Source of the DNA: RGIG5579 sp045655865
GTDB taxonomy: Bacteria; Bacillota; Clostridia; Oscillospirales; SIG627
Length of the DNA: 64,000 nucleotides
Direction of reading: 5' to 3'
Assembly (NCBI GenBank): GCA_045655865.1
Contig: JAZOQB010000046.1
Location: 37,429 to 101,428, forward strand
The notes beneath the pieces are model-generated. The model saw nothing but the letters and a program-made list of their open reading frames with translations. It was not told the DNA's origin and did not search any database. Shown in pieces: positions 31,497 through 39,602 of this stretch; positions within the stretch are counted from its first letter, which is position 1, and each line of letters opens with the position of its first letter. A program made the position numbers and the translations under genes.

Positions 31497-33217
31497 TGAT
31501 TCCCCTTATTTGCATCTTTCTTTTGTGCTTCTTCTTTTTCTAAAACCGTATAAGCGACCTTCCCTACCAGAGTTTTGGGAAGCTCCTTGCGAATCTCGAT
31601 ATCACTAGGGAGAGCATATTTTGCAATATTCTTTCTGCAATGCTCACGAAGAGAATTCAGGACTTTTTCTGTGGGCTCCACTCCTTCTCGGAGAACCACA
31701 AAGGCCTTAACTTTCTGAATTTTAACAGGATCCTTGACCCCAATGACACAACTGATTTGAACTGCCTCGTGGGCCTCAATAATGTTTTCAAGCTGGGAAG
31801 GATACACGTTATAGCCGGAGGTGATGATCATTCTCTTGGCACGCTGGCGGAAGAAAATGAAACCGTTTTCATCCATATAGCCCAAATCTCCCGTGTGAAG
31901 CCAGGTTCTTCCATCTGCATGCACACGAAGGGTATTGGCATTTTCTTCCGGATGATTTAAATACCCTTTCATAAGGGTCGGACCTGTAAGACAGATTTCC
32001 CCGTCCTGGCCGTAAGGCAATTCCGTTTCCGTTCCAAGCGCACAGATCTTATAGTAAGTATCCGGATATGGCAGTCCAATGCTCCCCTCTTTTTCGATAT
32101 GATACGGGGTCAGGCAACTGGCAGTAACGCATTCCGTGGTACCGTAACCCTCACGAATTCGAACGTTGGCATTGTGATCTTGCAAAAACTGGTCAAACTT
32201 CTTCTTCAATTCAATGGAAAGGCTGTCGCCACCGGAGAAAACACCGTTCAGAGAGGAAAGATCCTTTCCGTTTAAATAGGTATTGCGCGTTAGAGTTTCA
32301 TACAAGGTAGGAACTCCGGCAATGAGATTGGGTTTTTCTTTGACGATCAATTCCGCGTATTCCTTGGGAGTAAAGCGAGGCACCAAAATAGAGGTACCTC
32401 CAGCTACCATCATAGTGTGAACACAGACGCCCAGTCCAAATCCGTGAAACATAGGCATAGCGGCTAGCATCTTTTTGCCACGAATGGAAAGATGTGACAT
32501 GTGGATGGTTTGCAAAGCCAGAGCATTGAAATTCAAATTGGAAAGAAGGATCGCTTTGGTAACCCCGGTGGTTCCGCCGGAGAACAAGATAACGGCAGGA
32601 TCGTCTCCTTCTTTTTCAACAAGGTACTCGCCCTGATACTCTTTCCCAAGACCGATGAAATCATTCCACAAGATGACGTTTTCCCTCTCAGGAACAGCAG
32701 GAATCTTTCTTCCCTGTGTCATTTTGTAGCCGATCTTCTTTAGCACACCCAAAGCATCTGCTACCGAGGCGATGATCAGTTTTTCAATAGCTACGTTCTT
32801 TTGTACATTGGCAAATTTGGAATAAAACTGATCCAAGGTCACAACTACATTGCAAGAGGCTTCTTTTAAGTAGAATTCGATCTCTCCCTCTGCGGAAAGA
32901 GGATGAACCATCGTAGCAATGGCGCCAATGCGATTCAAAGCATATAGAGAAAATACAGTTTGAGGTACGTTCGGCATGCAAAGGCACACGTGCTGCCCTT
33001 CCTTGATGCCAATGGCTCGAAACGCTCTGGCACAAAGATCGATCGCCTTTGCCAGCTCAGAAAAACTGGTCTTCTTTCCCATAAAGGAAAGAGCGGTGAT
33101 CTCAGGGCACTTTGCCGCAGTGTCAAGAACTGCGCGGCTCATGGAACCGGAGGGGTATTTCAAGTGAAAATCAACATCACCATAACTGGACAGCCAAGGT
33201 GTTTTTAGTTCCTCCAT
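31490..33217 (-). CDS. Long-chain-type acyl-CoA synthetase (AMP-forming)
   Basis: A 575-residue adenylate-forming ligase. A3 is FSGGTTGVTKAILLSN, A5 is REGYGTTE, A7 is TGDLGYMDENGF, A8 is RAKRMIITSGYNVYPSQLE, and A10 is PKTLVGKVAY with the catalytic Lys. The layout resembles FadD-like ligases; the substrate is probably a medium- or long-chain fatty acid. ATG at 33217 follows GGAG by 7 bases; a GTG two codons earlier is less well placed. It is the second gene of a four-gene transcript with the acyltransferase-like gene before it and sufCB after it. Confidence 0.88.
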   Translation of the reverse strand: MEELKTPWLSSYGDVDFHLKYPSGSMSRAVLDTAAKCPEITALSFMGKKTSFSELAKAIDLCARAFRAIGIKEGQHVCLCMPNVPQTVFSLYALNRIGAIATMVHPLSAEGEIEFYLKEASCNVVVTLDQFYSKFANVQKNVAIEKLIIASVADALGVLKKIGYKMTQGRKIPAVPERENVILWNDFIGLGKEYQGEYLVEKEGDDPAVILFSGGTTGVTKAILLSNLNFNALALQTIHMSHLSIRGKKMLAAMPMFHGFGLGVCVHTMMVAGGTSILVPRFTPKEYAELIVKEKPNLIAGVPTLYETLTRNTYLNGKDLSSLNGVFSGGDSLSIELKKKFDQFLQDHNANVRIREGYGTTECVTASCLTPYHIEKEGSIGLPYPDTYYKICALGTETELPYGQDGEICLTGPTLMKGYLNHPEENANTLRVHADGRTWLHTGDLGYMDENGFIFFRQRAKRMIITSGYNVYPSQLENIIEAHEAVQISCVIGVKDPVKIQKVKAFVVLREGVEPTEKVLNSLREHCRKNIAKYALPSDIEIRKELPKTLVGKVAYTVLEKEEAQKKDANKGNQC

Positions 33218-33219
33218 AT

Positions 33220-34116
33220 TCACTCTCCATAATAATCAATAGGATTTGACAGGGGTTCATCTAAGATTTCAGGATTTTCTAAAATATATCGCAAAATTTT
33301 TACACTGCGTGCAAAATAAAAACCATCCGAAATGCGCTCATCAATGGTAAAGCTCAAGGGGAGCAATTGACGCATCTCGTAACTGCCGTCCTCACGGAAA
33401 ACAGGGTTCCACTTTTTTTCACCAATGATCAGGAAAAAGGAATTGGTGCCCCAGTCGATGAGATGATGGTAGGAAGCTGTCATTTTGATACTTCCGAGAT
33501 TGGAAACAAAACAAGTAGAGTGATAGGGATCGATCTTCTCCAGAAAAGACGGCAACCAGCCGTGATATTCCAGCCAAAAAAGAATCTTTGCAAACACGCG
33601 CAAAATAGATCTTGGAATTTTTGTCAAAACTGCCATGACATTTGTAGAGCCGTCAGTTTTATTTTCCTTGCGAATATAATTTACTTCTTTTTTTACTCTG
33701 GAATGGACCTGTTCTATGGGCGAGATATCGCTATCTTTATCCATCTTCATAATGACAAGCCCCTCAGCACTGGAATCCGAGAAGATGCGCTTGACGGCAA
33801 AAGAAAACGAGATGTCATTGCGCTGATAAAGCCTGTGCCCTTGAAGAAAACGGTTCATAGCGGGACGAAGGGTAATGGTTTTCGCAAGAGCCGCCAGAAC
33901 TACGTGAAAGATGGTGTACTTAAACTCCGGATTTCCTTCGTTTTTCTTTTCCAGATAGCGAAGTGTATTGGTAATATCAACGTCATCGTTTAAAACAGCT
34001 TCATTATCCGTCCTGCCCAAAAGCAGATACGGCATAAAAGCGTGCATGGGGTCCGCATCCCGAATCCAAACGGCATCCTTTCGGTCTCCGCGGCGCTTTT
34101 TTGCTGATTTTTCCAT
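33220..34116 (-). CDS. 2-oxoacid dehydrogenase E2-like acyltransferase
   Basis: A 298-residue protein resembling the catalytic domain of dihydrolipoyl acyltransferases and of chloramphenicol acetyltransferase, without a lipoyl domain. Hallmarks are STCFVSNLGSIKMTASYHHL, DWGTNSFFLIIGEKKW and, near the end, SFTIDERISDGFYFARS, in the place where E2/CAT enzymes have the catalytic HxxxDG. The His is here Glu (DERISDG), so catalysis by the usual route is doubtful. ATG at 34116 has AGGAAG upstream; an earlier start in the same frame at 34170 has no site. It is the first gene of the unit, with a strong promoter. It probably works with the acyl-CoA ligase. Confidence 0.75.
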   Translation of the reverse strand: MEKSAKKRRGDRKDAVWIRDADPMHAFMPYLLLGRTDNEAVLNDDVDITNTLRYLEKKNEGNPEFKYTIFHVVLAALAKTITLRPAMNRFLQGHRLYQRNDISFSFAVKRIFSDSSAEGLVIMKMDKDSDISPIEQVHSRVKKEVNYIRKENKTDGSTNVMAVLTKIPRSILRVFAKILFWLEYHGWLPSFLEKIDPYHSTCFVSNLGSIKMTASYHHLIDWGTNSFFLIIGEKKWNPVFREDGSYEMRQLLPLSFTIDERISDGFYFARSVKILRYILENPEILDEPLSNPIDYYGE

Positions 34117-34155
34117 AAAACTTCCTTTCCGAATTGATATAGAACGGAACAATAT

Positions 34156-34184
34156 ACTATACCACGACACGAGAAAAATGTCAA
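34156..34184 (-). promoter_or_regulatory. Sigma-A promoter of the acyltransferase/ligase/suf operon
   Basis: On the minus strand -35 TTGACA (34179-34184), 17 bases, -10 TATAGT (34156-34161), 40 bases before the ATG. Confidence 0.8.
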
Positions 34185-34200
34185 TTGCCGTCGGAAATCA

Positions 34201-34228
34201 AAAAAATACGCGTCACCGCGCATTTTTT
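34201..34228 (-). terminator. Terminator after the histidine kinase gene
   Basis: A stem of AATGCGCG/CGCGTATT on the minus strand (one G-U pair) with a GTGA loop and flanking A and T runs, located after the kinase stop at 34268 and before the next promoter. Confidence 0.7.
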
Positions 34229-34267
34229 TGTAAAATTCTCATTGCCTTTCACTTGATTTCATATACG

Positions 34268-35773
34268 CTACAGTTCCCTTTTCTCGCTTTGTTCCATTAA
34301 GGGAAAAGAGAACCAAAAATAACTTCCTTCGCCCAGCTTGCTTTCGACACCAAATTGAGCTTGATGAAGAGTTAGCACCCGCTTGACAATGGACAGTCCC
34401 AGTCCGGTGCCTACCACGGCAGACGTATGATTGGTCTCCACACGGTAATAGCGATCCCAAATATCATCAAGCTTTTCCCGTTCAATTCCTTTGCCGTGAT
34501 CGATGATTTCCACAAGTGCCCGGCCATCTTTTTCAGATAAGCGAACGATTACAAGCCGGTCCTCGCCGCAATAATTAACGGCGTTGTTGACCAGATTGTA
34601 GACTACCTGATTTAGTTTCACCGGATCGGCGAAGATAAAGGCAGACTTGCAATGATTTTCAAAAGTGATGGTATACCCTTGAAAACCCGTCATTTTCTCA
34701 TAGCGCTTTAGAATCTTTTGAACAAAAGAAACAAGTTCGATCTCTTCCCGATTCAAAACCTCCATGCCGGCTTGAAGTTTGGAAAGATCAAGCAGGTCTG
34801 TGACCAATTCCGAAAGGCGATGGGTCTCATCTATAACGATCTGCAAATTTTCAGGCGTGTTTTCCCCCGGCAGATCCCGCATTGCTTCGCTATAACCGGA
34901 GATCAGTGTTAAAGGAGTGCGCAAATCGTGAGACACATTAGCGATCAATTCTCGGCCAAGACGATCTACTTTCTGTATCTCCTCGGCGGCTTTCTTCAAC
35001 GTGTTGGACAGCTCCTCCACTTCCCGGTAGCCTTTCATTTTGCCAACCTCTTCAAACCGGCCTTCCGGAAGATTTTTTGCTGCGCGATTTATTTGTACGA
35101 TGGGTCGGGAGATGGTTTGTGATAAAAAATATGCCATGGCAATGGATAACACGATCAAAGTTCCCACTACCAGATTCAATTCAAATCGAATGGTCTGAAC
35201 GGTGGATTCCACCGGAATAATTACAGAGGAAAGGAGAATAAAGCGCAGCTCTCCCTCGCTGTTTTCGATCACCTGGCCAAAAAGCACACAATCATTTGCC
35301 TCGCGATTGCTTGAGACTTCAGAAAATTCATCACGGCCAAACCAAAAAAAACGGTTGTAAAAATTATTGATATGTTCACTCTTGCGCAAAAAATCTGAAA
35401 TCGTATCCGCAGAAAGATAGTTCTCAAAGCGATTTCCTTCGCTTTGAAGCGCCAATCCATACATGTGGGCAATGCTATTAAGGGGAATGTTGTGCACCAC
35501 GCACTGTCCGCCTGCATGTTCCCCGGCAACCAGTCGGAGTTGTTCATCGTAAATGCTGGTACAAAGACCAACGGAAGCTGCCTTTTCTACTACAAAATCC
35601 TCGAATTCCTCATCGCTCATTCCCATCATTTCTCTGGCAGCAGTATGAACAGAATTGATTTTGATGGCACGATACACTTCATCAAGGAAGACGATCTCAA
35701 GGATCCATAATACCAAGATCACAAAAACACTAAATGCAATAAAAGAGATCAATAACTTGGATCGAACACTCAT
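34268..35773 (-). CDS. Membrane sensor histidine kinase
   Basis: A 501-residue kinase. Two transmembrane segments (LLISFIAFSVFVILVLWILE and LVVGTLIVLSIAMAYFL) flank an extracellular sensor of about 170 residues. Then come a HAMP domain (SRPIVQINRAAKNL), the phospho-acceptor ELIANVSHDLRTPLTL (His at about 282), the N-box VVYNLVNNAVNYC and G-boxes IDHGKGIEREKLDDIWDRYYR and GTGLGLSIVKRVL. The signal is unknown. ATG at 35773 lies one base after the response-regulator stop; a TTG at 35785 is also in frame. With the regulator it forms a classic OmpR/PhoB-type pair. Confidence 0.92.
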   Translation of the reverse strand: MSVRSKLLISFIAFSVFVILVLWILEIVFLDEVYRAIKINSVHTAAREMMGMSDEEFEDFVVEKAASVGLCTSIYDEQLRLVAGEHAGGQCVVHNIPLNSIAHMYGLALQSEGNRFENYLSADTISDFLRKSEHINNFYNRFFWFGRDEFSEVSSNREANDCVLFGQVIENSEGELRFILLSSVIIPVESTVQTIRFELNLVVGTLIVLSIAMAYFLSQTISRPIVQINRAAKNLPEGRFEEVGKMKGYREVEELSNTLKKAAEEIQKVDRLGRELIANVSHDLRTPLTLISGYSEAMRDLPGENTPENLQIVIDETHRLSELVTDLLDLSKLQAGMEVLNREEIELVSFVQKILKRYEKMTGFQGYTITFENHCKSAFIFADPVKLNQVVYNLVNNAVNYCGEDRLVIVRLSEKDGRALVEIIDHGKGIEREKLDDIWDRYYRVETNHTSAVVGTGLGLSIVKRVLTLHQAQFGVESKLGEGSYFWFSFPLMEQSEKREL

Positions 35774-35774
35774 A

Positions 35775-36446
35775 TTACGCTTCAAAGCGGTACCCTACCC
35801 CTCGTAATGTTACAATTTGACCCGAATACTCGCCAAGGCTCTTTCTCAAAAGCTTGATATGGGTATCCAAAGTGCGATCATCACCATAAAAATCATAGCC
35901 CCAAATATCACAAATTAGCTTTTCCCGACTCAGTGCCAGGTTTTTATTCTTAATAAAATAGAACAGCAGTTCATATTCCTTGGGAGATAATTCGCACCGT
36001 TTTCCGTCAATGGAAACAATTCGTGCAGCAAAATCCACCTTCAATCCCCGGTGGATAAAAACCTGATCGGTATTTTCGCTTATCCTTTGATGGGTGCGAT
36101 TCAAAATAGCCGCAACCCGTAGCATCAGTTCTTTGGGAGAAAAGGGTTTTACAACGTAATCATCAATTCCCAATTCAAAGCCGTGAATCTTATCATATTC
36201 CTCGCCACGAGCGGAAAGCATGAGCACAGGCACCTGACTTTTTTTGCGAATTTCGCGGACGGCGGAAAAACCGTCTAGCTCAGGCATCATCACATCCATA
36301 ATGACCAAATCGTAATCATTTAAGCGACAAAGAGTTACCGCCTGCATTCCGTCAGAGGCTTCCTCTACCTCAAAGCCGTCAAACTCTGCATATTTACGAA
36401 TAATGGTACGGATCTTTGTCTCGTCATCAACAATCAAAAGTTTCAT
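35775..36446 (-). CDS. OmpR/PhoB-family response regulator
   Basis: A 223-residue regulator. The receiver domain has the acidic pair DDE, phospho-acceptor Asp51 in VIMDVMMPELDG, Thr/Ser switch in MLSARG and Lys100 in VVKPFSP. The C-terminal winged-helix domain (SPKEYELLFYFIKNKNLALSREKLICDIWGYDF..., DRTLDTHIKLLRKSLG) is of the PhoB type. The start has AAAGGAG. It is first in the two-component operon; the promoter was not clearly seen. Confidence 0.94.
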   Translation of the reverse strand: MKLLIVDDETKIRTIIRKYAEFDGFEVEEASDGMQAVTLCRLNDYDLVIMDVMMPELDGFSAVREIRKKSQVPVLMLSARGEEYDKIHGFELGIDDYVVKPFSPKELMLRVAAILNRTHQRISENTDQVFIHRGLKVDFAARIVSIDGKRCELSPKEYELLFYFIKNKNLALSREKLICDIWGYDFYGDDRTLDTHIKLLRKSLGEYSGQIVTLRGVGYRFEA

Positions 36447-36533
36447 GATGATTTCTCCTTTCTTCCATCATCTTAACCGGGAAAAGTGAAGATTGGGTGA
36501 AAAATCTAAAAGATCGATAAGATAAAAGGAAAG

Positions 36534-36565
36534 GAGAAAGGCGCCGATCCACCAGCACCTTTCTC
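36534..36565 (-). terminator. Terminator after the lipoprotein pair
   Basis: Eleven-bp stem GAGAAAGGTGC/GCGCCTTTCTC (one G-U) with a ten-base loop and a T-rich tail on the minus strand, between the lipoprotein genes and the two-component genes. Confidence 0.75.
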
Positions 36566-36570
36566 TTGAT

Positions 36571-37242
36571 CTACTGCTTTGTATATTCTCCTGCAACCGC
36601 TTCAGATTCCGGCGAAACGGACTCAACGGTTAAAACTTTATCCTCCAGCAATAAAAACACATGCTCGCCTGAGGCAGTATCTTCCGTATCAAATACAATT
36701 TTGTCAGTCAACGTTGCTCCGGAGCCATTGGGTGTAATGGCAATGATCGCTTCGCCCTCCTTTGAAGATTTTCCAATTGAGATCCTGCCGGTGTTATTTA
36801 GGTAGGTGCCATACCATTTTTCATAATCGACCCGGGGCTTCATGGCGTCAGTACCGGCAAAAATTAGGGTGAAAGGAGAGGATTGATCCGATCCGGAAAA
36901 ATTGTGCATTTCTTTGTTGAATTTCAGTACCAGCCATGCAGAATCGTCATCAATTCCATAACCGTCTAAAACCAAAAACTCGCCTTCGATCAAAAAACCG
37001 CCAGATCGAACGACGGTGCCAATTTCAGAATATGCCTTATAGGCGCCTTCGGTTTCAAACAACAGATAAGAAAAACTGGCATTATCAGCGTGCCAAAGGC
37101 CCAAAACAGTCTTTTCTTCTAATACCGGGTCCGATGCATCGGCGGTATTGGCCGGGGAGGTAGGAGTTTGGCTAGCACATGAGCAAAAAAACACAAGAAA
37201 GATCAAAGCTGACAGCGTAAGCGAAAAGAACAGTTTTTTCAT
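36571..37242 (-). CDS. Lipoprotein of unknown function, paralogue of its neighbour's module
   Basis: A 223-residue lipoprotein: signal peptide with lipobox FCSCAS, a Thr/Ser/Ala-rich linker and beta-rich domains. The segment LGLWHADNASFSYLLF...YSEIGTVVRSGGFLIEGEFLVLDG matches, in pattern, residues 43-90 of the upstream gene (VGVWTNESESRYYRF...), so the two share a module. A second small domain (YEKWYGTYLNNTGRISIG) follows. The function is unknown; the pattern recalls lipocalin-like or DUF-type beta-barrel lipoproteins. The start overlaps the preceding gene by ATGA. Confidence 0.72.
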   Translation of the reverse strand: MKKLFFSLTLSALIFLVFFCSCASQTPTSPANTADASDPVLEEKTVLGLWHADNASFSYLLFETEGAYKAYSEIGTVVRSGGFLIEGEFLVLDGYGIDDDSAWLVLKFNKEMHNFSGSDQSSPFTLIFAGTDAMKPRVDYEKWYGTYLNNTGRISIGKSSKEGEAIIAITPNGSGATLTDKIVFDTEDTASGEHVFLLLEDKVLTVESVSPESEAVAGEYTKQ

Positions 37243-38537
37243 TCCTCATCCTCCAAATTCCGTTCGATCCGGCAGAAAATGGAACGGCTTACATCTTCAC
37301 CCAGATCTTCCATCAAAAGCGTACCTTCTTGAGGAGGAACGGAAGAGGTTATTTGAGCAGAATAGGAATTAAATACCGGCCGTAAGCAGATCACAAAACC
37401 ATCATAATCCCGGGGCATGGTAAGTTGATAGGTGCCCTGCCAGCGAACGAAGACCTCTTCCTGGCTGGAATAGTCCCACTTGGATGAAAAATCGCATTGA
37501 ATGGTGTAGCTTTGACCATCGTGCTCAGTTTCCCATTGACTGGTAAGGTTTTCATTGCCCGTAGAGTCATCCAAATAGAACAGCTCGCCGGTATAATAAT
37601 CATATTGAGAAAAACGGACGGAATTGTATATGCGCGAACCCGAAATGGCCGGCAGATCCTTGCGTTTGAATTCGTAGATAACAACTACATTCAGCTGTCT
37701 TTGCCCATCTTGATCGATCTTGTCTTCGGTAATATCGATTTGACAGCTTACCGGCATTTTTTTATAGTCATGAGCATCGTTGTAAACAGCACCGCCGTTG
37801 CGCAAAAGACGCGTTCCGTCCCCTACAAAATAGTCACAATCGATCTCTTTCTCTTTAAAGTAGAAATGGCGAACCGTAGAATTTTCTTCCGTGCGGTAGA
37901 TTGTTTTTTCCACCCGATTGTCTTGCTGCTTTTCTGCTACGAGACCATCCTCGGAATAAAGAAGGCGAGCAAAAAAGCTTCCGGTTTTACCATCGTATAA
38001 ATACAGATTCTCCTCTTCCCCCGCATAGGCGTAAAAGCGACCTTCTGCAATGGTTTTTTCCTGAGAATTTTTTAAAACCCAAACGTCCGGCTCTGCGATT
38101 GAAAGAACATTGCCCTCCAGATTTCCTTCCTCAAACCAACGGTCAAAATAAAAGCCGTACTGTTCGGAAGACATCAAGGAAGAAGGAGAATCGGTTCTGC
38201 GAAACGCTTCATTGTTTTCGTCGAAAAATTGTACCTCATCCTGCGCGGTTAACAAAACGGTCTCACCTTTCTGATCAGTCAGAGTAAATGTTTGACCGTC
38301 GAAATCCAACTCTCCGTTCCTTTCGACCTCACCGCTGACATTGTAGCAGTACCAAAGGTTATTGGTCGTAAAACGGTAATACCGGGACTCGGATTCATTG
38401 GTCCACACACCAACAAAATTCGACAAACGCAGTCGGTTGGCAACAGGGTCTACAGGCGTAGAGCCCGAATTTAGACAACTGCAGAGACAAAGCAGAAGAA
38501 AAATTTGGCAAAGAGCCAATGAAATTATTTTTTTCAT
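37239..38537 (-). CDS. Large beta-rich lipoprotein of unknown function
   Basis: A 432-residue lipoprotein with signal peptide MKKIISLALCQIFLLLCLCSC and a lipobox around LCSC. The body is rich in aromatic and charged residues in beta-strand patterns. It begins with the module shared with the following gene (VGVWTNESESRYYRF) and has a second similar stretch near residue 130 (FYFDRWFEEGNLEGNVLSI). No catalytic motif is visible. A consensus promoter (38580-38607) and AAGGAG ribosome site precede it. It forms a two-gene unit with the next lipoprotein; the two-component system lies just downstream. Confidence 0.72.
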   Translation of the reverse strand: MKKIISLALCQIFLLLCLCSCLNSGSTPVDPVANRLRLSNFVGVWTNESESRYYRFTTNNLWYCYNVSGEVERNGELDFDGQTFTLTDQKGETVLLTAQDEVQFFDENNEAFRRTDSPSSLMSSEQYGFYFDRWFEEGNLEGNVLSIAEPDVWVLKNSQEKTIAEGRFYAYAGEEENLYLYDGKTGSFFARLLYSEDGLVAEKQQDNRVEKTIYRTEENSTVRHFYFKEKEIDCDYFVGDGTRLLRNGGAVYNDAHDYKKMPVSCQIDITEDKIDQDGQRQLNVVVIYEFKRKDLPAISGSRIYNSVRFSQYDYYTGELFYLDDSTGNENLTSQWETEHDGQSYTIQCDFSSKWDYSSQEEVFVRWQGTYQLTMPRDYDGFVICLRPVFNSYSAQITSSVPPQEGTLLMEDLGEDVSRSIFCRIERNLEDEE

Positions 38538-38579
38538 AAAAACTCCTTATAGGAAGTTTAAGCACTTTAATGTGAGGTT

Positions 38580-38607
38580 ATTATACCATAAAATTCAAAT
38601 TAGTCAA
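38580..38607 (-). promoter_or_regulatory. Sigma-A promoter of the lipoprotein pair
   Basis: On the minus strand -35 TTGACT (38602-38607), 16 bases, -10 TATAAT (38580-38585). Confidence 0.72.
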
Positions 38608-38644
38608 TCTAAGATTTTACCGGTATAATCTTTCGAAAAAAAGA

Positions 38645-38663
38645 GAACCCGCAGAGCGGGTTC
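38645..38663 (-). terminator. Terminator after metA
   Basis: GAACCCGC/GCGGGTTC stem with an AGA-type loop followed on the minus strand by a T-run, just after the metA stop. Confidence 0.8.
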
Positions 38664-38670
38664 GCTTTTT

Positions 38671-39588
38671 TCACTGAATGGATTCTAAATGATAAGGGGT
38701 TGATTGGTATACAAAATAATTTAGCCAATTGATAAAAAGCAAGCTTCCGTGGGCTCTCCAACGGACGATAGGATCTTTGTTCGGATCGTTATCCATATAG
38801 TAATTCTCGGGAGGTAAAGTCCCCAGTCCGGCTGCCTGATCCCGACGATATTCTGCATCCAAGGTCAACGGATCGTATTCTGCATGGCCCATGACAAAAA
38901 ACTGTCGCCCGCCGTTTCTGGACACAATGTGAATCCCCGCCTCTTTGGAGGACGCGAGCACCTTCAAATCCGGTATTTTTTCTACGTCTTCTCTCAAAAC
39001 GGTTGTGTAACGGGAGTGGGGTACATAAAAGGTACTGTCAAAGCCACGAAGCAACATAGAATGAGGATAATCGGCTTTGTGTGGATAGACGCCAAAGAGC
39101 TTCTTTTCCAAAGGACGCTTTTGAATTCCATAGTGGTAATATAGCCCTGCCTGGGCACCCCAACAAATATGCATAACGCTGTGAACGTGAGTCACGCTCC
39201 ATTCCATGATTTGACACAGCTCCGGCCAATAGTCAACCTCTTCAAATTCCTTTAATTCCACCGGAGCACCGGTGATGATCATGCCGTCGTACTTTTCTTC
39301 CTTGACCTCGTCAAAGGTCTTGTAAAAGGCAAGAAGATGCTCCTGAGCGGTGTTTTGAGACCGGTGGGAAGCGGTGCGAATGAGCGTTAGCTCGATCTGT
39401 AGAGGGGTGTTACCCAAAACACGGGAAATCTGTGTTTCCGTTTCAATTTTTTTCGGCATGAGATTGAGCAGAAGGATTCTAAGAGGGCGAATATCCTGTG
39501 TGATGGCCCGGTTTTCCGTCATCACAAAAATATTCTCCTGAGCAAGCGTCTGCACCGCAGGCAGATCATTTGGTATTTTAATGGGCAA
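38671..39588 (-). CDS. metA: MetA-type homoserine O-acyltransferase, likely acetyltransferase
   Basis: Acylates homoserine in methionine synthesis. The 305-residue protein is full-length: MPIKIPNDLPAVQTL, catalytic Cys142 in HICWGAQAGLYYHYG, and the catalytic His and Glu of the C-terminal half (NGGRQFFVMGHAEYDPLTLDAEY). Position 111 is Glu (GAPVELKEFEE), the residue reported to select acetyl-CoA in Bacillus-type MetA, where Gly gives succinyl-CoA. I therefore call it the acetyltransferase form, in agreement with the adjoining O-acetylhomoserine sulfhydrylase. It follows metY by 14 bases. Confidence 0.93.
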   Translation of the reverse strand: MPIKIPNDLPAVQTLAQENIFVMTENRAITQDIRPLRILLLNLMPKKIETETQISRVLGNTPLQIELTLIRTASHRSQNTAQEHLLAFYKTFDEVKEEKYDGMIITGAPVELKEFEEVDYWPELCQIMEWSVTHVHSVMHICWGAQAGLYYHYGIQKRPLEKKLFGVYPHKADYPHSMLLRGFDSTFYVPHSRYTTVLREDVEKIPDLKVLASSKEAGIHIVSRNGGRQFFVMGHAEYDPLTLDAEYRRDQAAGLGTLPPENYYMDNDPNKDPIVRWRAHGSLLFINWLNYFVYQSTPYHLESIQ

Positions 39589-39602
39589 GAACTAGCACCC
39601 CC

